Assembly (NCBI RefSeq): GCF_008370645.1
Contig: NZ_VTZN01000004.1
Location: forward strand, 1-64,000
Direction: 5' to 3'
DNA from: Mycobacterium simiae
GTDB taxonomy: Bacteria > Actinomycetota > Actinomycetes > Mycobacteriales > Mycobacteriaceae
Length of the DNA: 64,000 bases
Shown: piece by piece, positions 1-8,669 of the stretch
Position numbering within the stretch: the first letter of the stretch is position 1
Layout of the letters: every line of letters begins with the position of its first letter
The notes under the pieces: generated by a model
Databases searched by the model: none
Seen by the model: the letters and a program-made list of their open reading frames with translations, nothing else
What the model was told of the DNA's origin: nothing
Translations under genes and position numbers: made by a program

Positions 1-712
1 TCGCTGCGGTCGCGGTGACCTTGCCGTCCTCGTCGCCGGCGTACAGCGATGGGTACTTGATCGGTGCGACCAGCTTCCCGTCGGAGCCGTAGCCGACGTT
101 CTGGGTGAAGCGATAGGTGGTGAGACCGTTGACATCCTCTTCGCTGTCGTAGTTGACGTCGAACGCCTTTTGCGCGATCGGATCGAAGTAGGGGTAGGAC
201 TTTTTCTCGGTGTGGAACGGAAAGCGGTAGGCCAGTCCTTCGTGTCGCAGCGGGATGGCGGTCGGCGGACTTTCGTCGTTGAAATTGCGTGGCTTCTGTA
301 CCGAGCCGCCGGTGTGGGTGTCATCCGACACGGCCATCGCTGTTCTGCGGTTGAGGGTGACGGTGTCGACGATCGCCAGCAGCAGACCGGTGTCCTTTTG
401 CTTGTCGGTCCGTCGCACCGAGGTGCCGACCTGAAGTGTGACCACATCAGCGTTGGCTGGCGATTCGACAGTGACTTGTTGCTGGGACACCAGCGGCACA
501 TTCTGGTTGACCACGACACGGTCGCCCGACAACGACGCCGAGTCGAGTGCTGAGCCGGTCCCTTCGCTGATCAGCGTGGCATCGATATCGAGCGGGATCT
601 TGGTGATCCGGCTGCTGGTGTAGGTCGATAGCAGCAGCGCGGCGATCAGCAGAGCGGCTCCGAGCCCGATCGTTCCCAACGCGGCGATCCGCAACATGAC
701 GGCTCGGTTCAC
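1..712 (-). CDS. DUF3068 (PorA-family) membrane-anchored protein, 3' end outside window
   Basis: Reading from a GTG at 712 (GGAGGT nine bases upstream) gives an uninterrupted frame of 237 codons to the window edge. The N-terminus has one hydrophobic segment, about residues 6-30 (IAALGTIGLGAALLIAALLL), followed by a long exported portion with the DUF3068 features: a Val/Asn-rich beta region, then PYFDPIAQKAFDVNYDSEE and LTTYRFTQNVGY. It matches the Rv0227c family (about 420 residues), an envelope protein of mycolic-acid bacteria with a single N-terminal membrane anchor. The C-terminal half is missing because it lies left of the window. An in-frame ATG at 697 is an alternative start with a worse ribosome site. 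Function is not known; the family name comes from corynebacterial PorA-like annotation. Confidence 0.85.
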   Translation of the reverse strand, partial: MNRAVMLRIAALGTIGLGAALLIAALLLSTYTSSRITKIPLDIDATLISEGTGSALDSASLSGDRVVVNQNVPLVSQQQVTVESPANADVVTLQVGTSVRRTDKQKDTGLLLAIVDTVTLNRRTAMAVSDDTHTGGSVQKPRNFNDESPPTAIPLRHEGLAYRFPFHTEKKSYPYFDPIAQKAFDVNYDSEEDVNGLTTYRFTQNVGYGSDGKLVAPIKYPSLYAGDEDGKVTATAA

Positions 713-810
713 GCTGCTGTGACCTCCTTCTGGACCACGAACTGTTCGGTCGCAACCCGCTGTGACCTGACCAAGCCGCGCGGCAAACCCCGTTCGACCC
801 TAACAGCAGA

Positions 811-2058
811 ATGTGGTGCCCCCGCGTGCCAACCCGCCCCACGGTTGCTGGTGTGCCCCATTCGCGCGCCGACACGCACGGGCAGACTGTGCTGGTGACC
901 GACAATCAGCAGGTAGGTGGAACACGCTCCTTTCTACCGGCCGTGGAAGGTATGCGCGCTTGCGCGGCCATGGGCGTGGTCGTCACCCACGTCGCTTTCC
1001 AAACCGGCCACTCCAGCGGAATCTGGGGACGGCTATTCGGGCGATTCGACCTGGCCGTGGCAGTATTCTTCGCGCTGTCGGGTTTCTTGTTGTGGCGCGG
1101 GCATGCGGCGGCGGCCCGAGGCTCGGGCAAAAGGCCACGCACGGGCCACTACCTGCGATCGCGGGCGGTCCGCATCATGCCGGCCTATCTGGTGGCGGTG
1201 ATCGTGATCCTGACCCTGCTGCCTGACTCCGACCACGCCAGCCTGACGGTGTGGCTGGCAAACCTGACGCTTACCCAGATCTATGTGCCGCTTACCCTGA
1301 CTGGGGGTCTGACGCAGATGTGGAGCCTGTCCGTGGAGGTCGGCTTCTACCTAGTGCTACCCGTGTTGGCGTTGTTGGCGCGCCGTATCCCGGTGGGGTT
1401 GCGGGTACCTGCCATCGCCGCTCTGGGGGGCCTCAGCCTGGCTTGGGCGTGGCTGCCCGTGCCCACCGGGTCTGGGATACATCCGCTGAACTGGCCGCCG
1501 GCCTTCTTCTCCTGGTTCGCCGCGGGAATGTTGCTGGCCGAGTGGGCCTACAGCCCGCTCGGGCTATCGCACCGGCTGGCACGCCACCGGATACCGGTCG
1601 CCATCGTGGCGGTGTCGGCCTATCTGGTGGCTGCGTCACCGTCGGCAGGTCCGGCGGGCCTGATGCCCAGCACGGCCGGCCAATTCGCGGTGAAGACCGC
1701 AATGGGCGCGCTGGTGGCATGGGCACTGGTGGCGCCGCTGGTGCTGGACCGGCCCGATACACCGCACCACCTGCTCGGCAGCACTGTCATGGTGACCCTG
1801 GGCCGCTGGTCTTATGGGCTGTTCCTGTGGCACCTGGCCGCCCTGGCGATGGTTTTTCCCGTGCTGGGCATCTTTCCGTTCAGCGGGCACCTGCCCACGG
1901 TGCTGGTGTTGACGCTGATTTTCGGTTTCGCGATCGCCGCCGTGAGCTACGCCCTGGTCGAGTCGCCCTGTCGGGCGGCATTACGCCGCTGGGAAAGACG
2001 CGCCAAGCACATCGAGCCGCAAGATACCGACCGGGAAGCGGACGCAATCGCGCCCTGA
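811..2058 (+). CDS. Integral membrane acyltransferase (Acyl_transf_3 family)
   Basis: The 415-residue product is a polytopic membrane protein of the acyltransferase-3 family, which moves acyl groups onto sugars or other extracytoplasmic substrates. Near the N-terminus it has the family signature [18 protein letters not shown], with the conserved Arg and the His that is probably catalytic, then [15 protein letters not shown]. About ten hydrophobic helices follow, including [20 protein letters not shown] and [11 protein letters not shown]. It corresponds to Rv0228 (about 407 residues). The first 30 residues are not family-like, so translation may begin at a GTG at 826, 853 or later. It is divergent from the DUF3068 gene on its left, with about 100 bases between. 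The substrate is unknown. Confidence 0.85.
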   Translation: MWCPRVPTRPTVAGVPHSRADTHGQTVLVTDNQQVGGTRSFLPAVEGMRACAAMGVVVTHVAFQTGHSSGIWGRLFGRFDLAVAVFFALSGFLLWRGHAAAARGSGKRPRTGHYLRSRAVRIMPAYLVAVIVILTLLPDSDHASLTVWLANLTLTQIYVPLTLTGGLTQMWSLSVEVGFYLVLPVLALLARRIPVGLRVPAIAALGGLSLAWAWLPVPTGSGIHPLNWPPAFFSWFAAGMLLAEWAYSPLGLSHRLARHRIPVAIVAVSAYLVAASPSAGPAGLMPSTAGQFAVKTAMGALVAWALVAPLVLDRPDTPHHLLGSTVMVTLGRWSYGLFLWHLAALAMVFPVLGIFPFSGHLPTVLVLTLIFGFAIAAVSYALVESPCRAALRRWERRAKHIEPQDTDREADAIAP

Positions 2059-2283
2059 GCGGCGTTGGCGGCCTCGGCCGGCCCGTAGGCGCCTGCCCCG
2101 GCGGCTAGTTGCTAGTAGCTGGACGAACTGTTGGTGAAACGCCACCGCCTGCGCGCTCAGCGCCCGATACGCCTGATACGCCTGGCCGTGCGTGCCGAAC
2201 AAAGCCGCGATGGCCGCCGACACCTCGTCGGCGCCCGCAGCAAGCACGGTGGGCGTCGGGCCAGCCGCGTTTTCCGCCGATGG
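2059..2283 (-). pseudogene. Decayed PE-domain remnant (PE_PGRS head)
   Basis: On the minus strand a frame reads [20 protein letters not shown] then [20 protein letters not shown], then [13 protein letters not shown], which is unmistakable mid-PE domain. After about 2110 the PE sequence continues in another frame ([18 protein letters not shown]), so there is at least one frameshift. An AY repeat in [10 protein letters not shown] is a small insertion. No PE start (MSFV...) precedes it, and no PGRS tail follows because the sequence runs into the 3' end of the acyltransferase gene. The family normally functions as an ESX-5-secreted surface protein; this copy cannot. In M. tuberculosis a PIN-domain gene (Rv0229c, from memory) lies at this position. 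Confidence 0.8.
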
Positions 2284-2298
2284 CGCTCTACGCCAAAG

Positions 2299-3279
2299 TT
2301 ATTCGTAGCCGCCCTGCTGCTCGAAGATCCGCCGCGGGTTCTCGACGAGCATGGTGTGCAGCTGCTCATCGGTGACGCCGCGCTGTTTCAGTGCGGGGAT
2401 GACGTCGTTGTGAATGTGTAGATAGTTCCAGTTCGGGGCGGCCACCGCGACCAGTTGCTCGGGTAACGCATCGAAGTAGCAGTTGGCGTCGTGCGACAGC
2501 ACCATCTTGGCGGCGTGGCCGCGCTCGCACATCGTCGCCACGATGTCCACTCGGTCCTGGAACGGCAGGATGACATCGACGCCAAACCTGTCCATACCCA
2601 GGTACGACCCGGCGGCGATGAGCTCTTCGAGGTAACCAACGTCGGTGCTGTCGCCCGAGTGTCCGATGATGACCCGGCTCAAGTCCACGCCCTCTTCGGC
2701 GAAGATCCGCTGCTGCTCAAGCCCGCGCCGCAACCCGGCGTGGGTGTGCGTGGAAATCGGCACCCCGGTGCGCTTGTGCGCCTGAGCGACCGCGCGCAGC
2801 ACCCGCTCCACCCCCGCGGTGATGCCGGGCTCGTCGGTGGCGCATTTGAGAATGCCGGCCTTGATCCCGGTGTCAGCGATGCCCTGCTCAATGTCGCGGA
2901 CGAACATGTCGGTCATCACTTCGGGGCCACCCAGCTGCGCGCCCGGTCCCAGGTAGTGAAAACAGAACGGCACGTCGTTATAGGTGTACAACCCCGTGGC
3001 GACGACGATGTTGAGGTCAGTCTGTGCGGCCACGCGGGCGATGCGCGGCATGTAGCGGCCCAGGCCGATCACGGTCAGATCGACGATGGTGTCCACCCCG
3101 CGGGACTTCAGCTCGTTGAGCCGGGTGACGGCGTCGGCCACCCGTTTGTCCTCGTCGCCCCAGGCTTCGGGGTAGTTCTGCGCTATCTCGGTGGTCATGA
3201 TGAATACGTGCTCGTGCATCAGCGTGACACCCAGATCCGCGGTATCGATGGCGCCGCGAGCGGTATTGAGTTCCGACAC
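2299..3279 (-). CDS. php: Phosphotriesterase-like lactonase
   Basis: A 326-residue amidohydrolase-fold enzyme with a binuclear metal site. The ligands can be placed: H22 and H24 in TLMHEHVF, the bridging Lys in AGILKCATDEPG, His in STHTHAG, His in IIGHSGDSTD and Asp in VLSHDANCY. This set and the length match Rv0230c. The family has strong lactonase activity (acyl-homoserine and delta-lactones) and weak paraoxonase activity; the natural substrate in mycobacteria is not settled. The gene is divergent from fadE4, whose start is 115 bases away, so the two share a promoter region. It is convergent with the acyltransferase gene, separated by the PE remnant. Confidence 0.93.
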   Translation of the reverse strand: MSELNTARGAIDTADLGVTLMHEHVFIMTTEIAQNYPEAWGDEDKRVADAVTRLNELKSRGVDTIVDLTVIGLGRYMPRIARVAAQTDLNIVVATGLYTYNDVPFCFHYLGPGAQLGGPEVMTDMFVRDIEQGIADTGIKAGILKCATDEPGITAGVERVLRAVAQAHKRTGVPISTHTHAGLRRGLEQQRIFAEEGVDLSRVIIGHSGDSTDVGYLEELIAAGSYLGMDRFGVDVILPFQDRVDIVATMCERGHAAKMVLSHDANCYFDALPEQLVAVAAPNWNYLHIHNDVIPALKQRGVTDEQLHTMLVENPRRIFEQQGGYE

Positions 3280-3394
3280 ATCAGTGATGCTAGGTCGAGG
3301 TGGTGGTTCGCCAAAGGACCGTTTCTCGGCCGCGGCAATAGCTGTGACGTACGCTCACCCTCGACCTTGTCCCCACCCCGCCTGGAGCCCTCTC

Positions 3395-5113
3395 ATGCTG
3401 CTCAATCCGAATCGTCTGCAACGCAAATACCCGGACAGCCGCTCGGGAGAGATCATGGCCGCGACGGTGGACTTCTTCGAATCCCGGGGCAAGGCGCGGC
3501 TCAAGCACGACGACCACGAGCGGACCTGGTATTCCGACTTCCTCGACCATGTCGGGCGAAACCGCATCTTCGCCTCGCTGCTGACGCCGGCCGAGTACGG
3601 CGCCTCGGACGACTGTCGGTGGGACACCTACCGGATCAGTGAGTTCGCCGAGATCGTCGGCTTCTACGGGTTGAGTTACTGGTACCCGTTCCAGGTGACC
3701 GCCCTGGGCCTGGGCCCGATCTGGATGAGCGAGAACGAGGACGCCAAGCGCAAGGCCGCCGCCCAGCTGGAACAAGGAGAGGTGTTCGCCTTCGGCCTGT
3801 CCGAGCAGGCCCACGGCGCCGACGTCTACCAGACGGACATGATCCTGACGCCCGCAAAAGATGTTGGACACGGCTGGGTCGCCAACGGCGAGAAGTACTA
3901 CATCGGCAACGCCAACGTGGCGCGGATGGTCTCCACTTTCGGCAAGATCGACGGGACCCCAGGAAGCCAGGAGTACGTCTTCTTCGCCGCCGACTCCCAG
4001 CACGACCGGTATGACCTGAAGAAGAACGTGGTGAACTCGCAGAACTACGTCGCGAATTACGCGCTGCGCGACTACCCGGTCTCTGAGGCCGATCTGCTGC
4101 ACCGCGGGATGGGCGCCTTCCACGCCGCGCTCAACACGGTCAACGTTTGCAAGTACAACCTGGGCTGGGGTGCCATCGGCATGTGCACCCACGCCTTCTA
4201 CGAATCCATCACCCACGCCGCCAACCGCCACCTGTACGGCACCGTCGTCACCGACTTCAGCCATGTGCGCCGGCTGCTCACCGACGCCTACACGCGGCTG
4301 GTCGCCATGCGGCTGGTTGCCAGCCGGGCCAGCGACTACATGCGCAGCGCGTCGGCCGATGACCGCCGCTACCTGCTGTACAGCCCGCTGACCAAGGCCA
4401 AGGTCACCAGCGAGGGAGAGCGGGTGATCATCGCACTATGGGACGTCATCGCCGCCAAGGGCGTGGAGAAGGACACCTTCTTCGAGACGGTTGCGCGGGA
4501 AATCGGCCTGCTGCCCCGGCTGGAGGGCACCGTGCACATCAACATCGGGCTGCTGGCCAAGTTCATGCCCAACTTCCTGTTCGGCCCGGACGGCGCGCTG
4601 CCGCTGATCGGCCGCCGCGACGACGCCGCCGACGACACCTTCCTGTTCAACCAGGGACCCACCGGCGGGCTGGGCAAGGTGCGTTTCCATGACTGGCGAG
4701 TGCCGTTCGACAGTTACGCACACCTGCCTAATGTCGCGCTGCTGCGTCAGCAGATCGACGTGCTGGCCGAGATGCTGGCCAGCGCCACCCCGGATGCCGC
4801 GCAGCAAAAAGACATCGATTTCGCGTTCGGTGTGGGCCAGATCTTCGCCCTGGTGCCATATGCGCAGCTGATCCTGGAGGAAGCCCCGCTGTCCGGGGTG
4901 GACGAGTCGTTGCTCGACGAGATCTTCGGCTTGCTGGTCCGCGACTTCAACAGCTACGCCGTCGAGCTGAACGACAAGGCGGCCACGACCGACGCGCAGG
5001 CCCATTTTGCGATGCGGATGATCCGCCGTCCCGGGCACGACCCGGCGCGTTATCAGCAAATCTGGACCGACCACGTGTTGCCCCTCAACGGCGCCTACCA
5101 GATGGCCCCCTGA
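3395..5113 (+). CDS. fadE4: Acyl-CoA dehydrogenase FadE4
   Basis: A 572-residue flavoprotein of the acyl-CoA dehydrogenase family, longer than the 380-residue housekeeping type. The frame is open further upstream, but ATG 3395 with GGAG at 3384 is the sensible start: it avoids overlap with php and matches the about 568-residue Rv0231. The N-terminal helical domain (MLLNPNRLQRKYPDSRSGEI) is followed by the FAD/substrate segment FAFGLSEQAHGADVYQTDMI, where the usual T/S-E-P is replaced by S-E-Q, and by the beta domain NGEKYYIGNANVAR. The presumed reaction is alpha,beta-dehydrogenation of an acyl-CoA. Its neighbours, a TetR regulator and R2lox, suggest a lipid-responsive cluster. The substrate is unknown. 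Confidence 0.88.
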   Translation: MLLNPNRLQRKYPDSRSGEIMAATVDFFESRGKARLKHDDHERTWYSDFLDHVGRNRIFASLLTPAEYGASDDCRWDTYRISEFAEIVGFYGLSYWYPFQVTALGLGPIWMSENEDAKRKAAAQLEQGEVFAFGLSEQAHGADVYQTDMILTPAKDVGHGWVANGEKYYIGNANVARMVSTFGKIDGTPGSQEYVFFAADSQHDRYDLKKNVVNSQNYVANYALRDYPVSEADLLHRGMGAFHAALNTVNVCKYNLGWGAIGMCTHAFYESITHAANRHLYGTVVTDFSHVRRLLTDAYTRLVAMRLVASRASDYMRSASADDRRYLLYSPLTKAKVTSEGERVIIALWDVIAAKGVEKDTFFETVAREIGLLPRLEGTVHINIGLLAKFMPNFLFGPDGALPLIGRRDDAADDTFLFNQGPTGGLGKVRFHDWRVPFDSYAHLPNVALLRQQIDVLAEMLASATPDAAQQKDIDFAFGVGQIFALVPYAQLILEEAPLSGVDESLLDEIFGLLVRDFNSYAVELNDKAATTDAQAHFAMRMIRRPGHDPARYQQIWTDHVLPLNGAYQMAP

Positions 5114-5147
5114 TGCGGCCCTGACCGCTGAGCTGAGCGCGCCAATG

Positions 5148-5222
5148 TCGGCGGCGGGGTCGGCTCCGGTGTGGTCGGTGGCAACGGCGCGCCGGGCAAC
5201 ACCGGCAACTCGGACTGCGCTC
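5148..5222 (+). pseudogene. Short PGRS-like coding fossil
   Basis: This stretch between fadE4 and the TetR gene reads NVGGGVGSGVVGGNGAPGNT then GNSD in one plus-strand frame, the Gly-Asn-Gly texture of a PGRS domain. There is no start, stop context or PE domain. It may be a scar of a former PE_PGRS gene or chance GC-rich sequence; the call is weak. Confidence 0.35.
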
Positions 5223-5232
5223 GACAGCTAAC

Positions 5233-5274
5233 TTGACTATGGCTCACCTCACAGTAAAATGACCAGTGGTCATT
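5233..5274 (+). promoter_or_regulatory. Promoter with overlapping TetR-type operator
   Basis: A TTGACT -35 (5233-5238) and TAAAAT -10 (5255-5260) are 16 bases apart. Overlapping the -10 is a perfect 17-bp palindrome AATGACCAGTGGTCATT (5258-5274), ending six bases before the AGGAGG ribosome site of the TetR gene. The position fits autorepression by the adjacent regulator, also controlling the translationally overlapped R2lox gene. Confidence 0.75.
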
Positions 5275-5290
5275 AGCGCGAGGAGGCCCG

Positions 5291-5986
5291 ATGCCAACGG
5301 TGACGTGGGGGCGCGTGGATGCGGCTCGCCGGGCTGCTGTGGTGAACGCCGCCGAGGCCGAGTTCGGGGCGCACGGCTTCTCCCAAGGCAGTCTGAACGT
5401 CATCGCTCGGCGTGCGGGCGTCGCGAAGGGCAGCTTGTTCCAGTACTTCGCGGACAAGCGCGACCTCTACTCCTACGTCGCCGAAATGGTCAGCCAGCGC
5501 GCGCGCGCCGACATGGAGGGCGTTATCAGTGAGCTGGATTCGAACAGACCGTTCTTCGAGTTCCTCACCGAGCTGCTGGACGCCTGGGTCACCTACTTCG
5601 CTGAGCATCCCTCCGAGCGCGCGCTTCATGCCGCAGCGACCCTGGAAGCCGACACCGACGCGCGGATCAGTGTGCGGACCGTCGTTGACCGGCATTACCT
5701 GCAAGTGCTGCGGCCGTTGGTGCGCGACGCGCAGACGCGGGGCGACTTGCGTGCGGATGCCGACACCGAGGCGTTGTTGGCGCTGTTATTGCTGATTATT
5801 CCCCATCTGGCGTTGGCGCCCTACGTACGTGGTCTGGATCCGGTTCTCGGGCTCGACGACCCAACGCCGGAGCAGCCCGCGTTGGCCGTGCGCAGGTTGG
5901 TGGCCGTGCTGGCGGCCGCGTTCTCGATGCCACAGCCGGCCGATGACCCAGCCCATCAACACTATCCGAGGAGTTCAACACCATGA
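5291..5986 (+). CDS. TetR/AcrR-family regulator
   Basis: A 231-residue regulator corresponding to Rv0232 (229 residues). The N-terminal helix-turn-helix spans about residues 8-52, with [20 protein letters not shown] and [19 protein letters not shown], typical of TetR proteins; the C-terminal two thirds is a variable ligand/dimerisation domain. AGGAGG five bases before ATG 5291 fixes the start. The stop codon overlaps the R2lox start in ATGA, so the two genes are almost certainly co-transcribed and translationally coupled. The perfect palindrome just upstream is the likely operator. The ligand is unknown; the adjacent fadE4 and R2lox suggest a fatty or hydrophobic effector. Confidence 0.88.
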   Translation: MPTVTWGRVDAARRAAVVNAAEAEFGAHGFSQGSLNVIARRAGVAKGSLFQYFADKRDLYSYVAEMVSQRARADMEGVISELDSNRPFFEFLTELLDAWVTYFAEHPSERALHAAATLEADTDARISVRTVVDRHYLQVLRPLVRDAQTRGDLRADADTEALLALLLLIIPHLALAPYVRGLDPVLGLDDPTPEQPALAVRRLVAVLAAAFSMPQPADDPAHQHYPRSSTP

Positions 5987-6921
5987 CACGCACACGATTA
6001 GGTTCGCTGGGCGCGGGGGGCCTCAATTGGGACAGTCTGCCGTTGAAGCTGTTCGCCGGCGGCAACGCGAAGTTTTGGAACCCAGCCGATATCGACTTCT
6101 CCCGCGAACAGGCCGACTGGGAGCGGCTGTCGGATAGCGAACGTGACTATGCCATTCGGCTGTGCGCCCAATTCGTCGCGGGGGAGGAAGCGGTGACCGA
6201 GGACATTCAGCCGTTCATGTCCGCGATGCGGGCCGAAGGTCGGCTCGGCGACGAGATGTATCTGACGCAGTTCGCGTTCGAGGAAGCTAAACACGTGCAG
6301 GTGTTCCGTCTGTGGCTCGACTCGGTGGGTGTCACTGGGGACCTACATGGCTATCTCGATGACCTGCCGTCCTACCGCCAGATCTTCTACGAAGAGCTAC
6401 CCGAGTGCCTCGACACGCTGTCGTCTGATCCGTCACCGGCGGCGCAGGTCCGGGCTTCGGTCACCTATAACCACATTGTCGAAGGCATGCTCGCGCTCAC
6501 CGGTTACTACGCTTGGCACAAGATTTGCGTCGAGCGCGGCATTTTTCCCGGCATGCAGGAGCTGGTGCGGTGCATCGGCGACGACGAGCGCCGCCATATG
6601 GCGTGGGGAACCTTCACCTGCCGGCGCCACGTCGCCGCCGACGACGCCAATTGGACGGTTTTCGAAAACCGCATGAACGAACTCATTCCGCTGGCCCTAG
6701 GCCTGACCAACGATGGGTTTGCCCTGTATGGAGACCCCATGCCGTTCGAGCTGTCGGTGGACGAGTTCCTGCAGTACTCCACCGACAAAGGGATGCGGCG
6801 TTTCGGAACCATCAGCAGCGCCCGCGGCCGGCCCGTCGGCGAAATCGACCTCGATTTCTCGCCGGTGCGGCTCGAGGACACGTTCGCCGAGGAGGACCGA
6901 AAGGCTCTGGCGGGCGTCTAG
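5983..6921 (+). CDS. nrdB: R2-like ligand-binding Mn/Fe oxidase (R2lox)
   Basis: A 312-residue ferritin-fold protein matching Rv0233. It is often labelled ribonucleotide reductase beta but belongs to the R2lox group, which binds a long-chain fatty acid and a Mn/Fe cofactor. All six metal ligands are in place: E68, E101, H104, E167, E202 and H205. The residues that form the Val-Tyr ether cross-link in the M. tuberculosis protein are also present (V71, Y162). The radical tyrosine expected of true NrdB is therefore not its role. It is translationally coupled to the TetR gene. Its stop and that of gabD1 on the other strand share the palindrome CTAG at 6918-6921. The physiological oxidation substrate is unknown. 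Confidence 0.95.
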   Translation: MTRTRLGSLGAGGLNWDSLPLKLFAGGNAKFWNPADIDFSREQADWERLSDSERDYAIRLCAQFVAGEEAVTEDIQPFMSAMRAEGRLGDEMYLTQFAFEEAKHVQVFRLWLDSVGVTGDLHGYLDDLPSYRQIFYEELPECLDTLSSDPSPAAQVRASVTYNHIVEGMLALTGYYAWHKICVERGIFPGMQELVRCIGDDERRHMAWGTFTCRRHVAADDANWTVFENRMNELIPLALGLTNDGFALYGDPMPFELSVDEFLQYSTDKGMRRFGTISSARGRPVGEIDLDFSPVRLEDTFAEEDRKALAGV

Positions 6922-8348
6922 CCGACCCAGACCGTCTTGGCGTTGCAGAATTCCCGGATCCCGTGGCCGGAGAGTTCCCGGCCGTATCCGGACCGTTTGA
7001 CGCCGCCGAATGGCAGCTCGGGGTAGGACACCGTCATGCCGTTGATGAAAACCTGGCCGGCCTCGATGTCGTCGATGAAGCGCCGCTGCTCAGCCTCGTC
7101 CTGGGTCCAGGCATTCGATCCCAGCCCGAAGGTGGTGGCGTTGGCGATCTCGATGGCTTCGTCGATGTCGGCGGCGCGGTACATCGAGGCGACGGGCCCG
7201 AAGATCTCCTCGGTGTAGAGCGCCATGTCTTTGGTGATATCGGTGATCACCGTCGGTGGGTAGAACCAGCCCGGCCGGTCCAGCGGCTTGCCGCCGCAGC
7301 GGATCACCGCCCCGGCCGTGGCGGCGTCTTCGACCTGTTTAGCGATCTCGTCGCGGCCCGATTCGGTGGCCAGTGGGCCCACATCGGTCTCGGGGTGGGT
7401 CGGATCGCCGACCCGCAGCGCCGACATCCGCTCGACGAACTTTTCCACGAACTCGTCGTAGATGTCGGCGTGGGCGATGAAGCGCTTTGCGGCGATGCAG
7501 GATTGGCCGTTGTTCTGCACGCGACCGGTGACCGCTGTACTGACCGCCCTATCCAGGTCGGCCGAGGGCATCACGATGAACGGGTCGCTGCCACCGAGTT
7601 CCAACACCGTCGGCTTGATCTCGTGACCGGCGATAGCGCCGACCGATTGGCCGGCCGGTTCGCTACCGGTGAGGGTGGCCGCAGCCACCCGAGGATCACG
7701 CAAGATGGCCTCGACCGCGCCGGAGCCCACCAGCAAGGTCTGGAAGCAGCCGTCCGGGAAGCCGCCGCGGGCAATGACGTCGGCCAGGTAGAGGGCGCAC
7801 TGCGGCACGTTCGAGGCATGCTTGAGAATCCCCACGTTGCCCGCCATCAGCGCGGGCGCGGCGAACCGGACGGCCTGCCAGAGCGGAAAGTTCCACGGCA
7901 TCACGGCCAGCACCACGCCCAGCGGCTGATACCGGGTGTATGCCTGGGACGCATTAACCTTCCCCGCGTCGGCCGGCTCGTCGGCCAGCTGCGCTTCGGC
8001 GTTCTCGGCATAGTAGCGAAAACCCTTGGCGCACTTGAGTGCTTCGGCCTTGGCGGAGGCCAGCGTCTTACCCATCTCCAGGGTCATCAGGGCGGCGGTC
8101 CGGTCGGCCTCGGCTTGCAGCAGATCGGCGGTGGCATTGGCCCATTCCGCGCGCTGCGCGAAAGTGGTGTTGCGGCGGTAGTCGTGGAACCGCTGGTAGG
8201 CGCGGGCTATCGTTGCCTCGACTTCATCGTCGGATGCTGCAGTGAAGGTCTTGACTGTCTCCCCGGTGGCCGGGTTGATCGTGGCGATGGGCACGCTGAC
8301 ATCCTTATCGCTGGGTTGGTTATAGACGGCCGGTGTCCAGCCTGCCAC
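6918..8348 (-). CDS. gabD1: Succinate-semialdehyde dehydrogenase GabD1
   Basis: A 476-residue NAD(P)-dependent aldehyde dehydrogenase. The catalytic Glu is in [11 protein letters not shown] and the catalytic Cys in [11 protein letters not shown]. The phrase [15 protein letters not shown] is the usual cofactor-binding stretch. Sequence is close to Rv0234c, which oxidises succinic semialdehyde to succinate and so bypasses alpha-ketoglutarate dehydrogenase. The start could be GTG 8348 (GGAG seven bases upstream) or GTG 8294, which begins [12 protein letters not shown] and gives the about 457-residue form seen in re-annotated M. tuberculosis. It is convergent with R2lox, with overlapping stops. 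Confidence 0.92.
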   Translation of the reverse strand: MAGWTPAVYNQPSDKDVSVPIATINPATGETVKTFTAASDDEVEATIARAYQRFHDYRRNTTFAQRAEWANATADLLQAEADRTAALMTLEMGKTLASAKAEALKCAKGFRYYAENAEAQLADEPADAGKVNASQAYTRYQPLGVVLAVMPWNFPLWQAVRFAAPALMAGNVGILKHASNVPQCALYLADVIARGGFPDGCFQTLLVGSGAVEAILRDPRVAAATLTGSEPAGQSVGAIAGHEIKPTVLELGGSDPFIVMPSADLDRAVSTAVTGRVQNNGQSCIAAKRFIAHADIYDEFVEKFVERMSALRVGDPTHPETDVGPLATESGRDEIAKQVEDAATAGAVIRCGGKPLDRPGWFYPPTVITDITKDMALYTEEIFGPVASMYRAADIDEAIEIANATTFGLGSNAWTQDEAEQRRFIDDIEAGQVFINGMTVSYPELPFGGVKRSGYGRELSGHGIREFCNAKTVWVG

Positions 8349-8373
8349 GATCGTCTCCGCTGAGGGGTGCCGG

Positions 8374-8660
8374 ATGAGTACTGCTGCTCAGCTGATCGTC
8401 ATGTGCCTGGAAAACGAGGGTGTCACCGTCGTCTTCGGATTGCCCGGCGAGGAGGACATCGCCTGATCCAGGCACTGGCCGCCTCGAACATCCGCCATGT
8501 GCTGACCCGCCACGAGCAGGCCACCGGCCGCGCGGGCGTGGTCTCGGCTACGGTCGATCCGAGCGCGAGCGACTGCCCTTCGGGGCCGGATCCCACTGGT
8601 CGTATCGAGTACGGACGAGGCGTTGCCGTCGCTGCGGGCTGCTCTTGACGACGACGCCGT
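8374..8660 (+). pseudogene. Acetolactate-synthase-type TPP enzyme fossil
   Basis: From ATG 8374 the plus strand reads MSTAAQLIVMCLENEGVTVV then FGLPGEEDI, the start of the TPP-binding N-terminal domain of acetolactate synthases, and stops at 8464. One frame over it continues LIQALAASNIRHVLTRHEQA, then jumps to TGRAGVVSATV, lacking the dozen residues that normally separate HEQA from TGRAG. Only about 90 of some 550 residues remain, with one frameshift, one internal deletion and loss of the rest. It lies between gabD1 and a membrane protein, both on the other strand. Confidence 0.8.
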
Positions 8661-8669
8661 GTCACCGGC

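Noticed and set aside
2491-3642. 383-codon plus-strand frame over php
   Set aside because: Antisense to php, whose metal ligands are all present; the plus-strand product has no recognisable domain.
6513-8363. 616-codon plus-strand frame spanning R2lox and gabD1
   Set aside because: It is out of frame with R2lox and antisense to gabD1, both of which have complete catalytic motifs; the long run reflects GC-rich codon bias.
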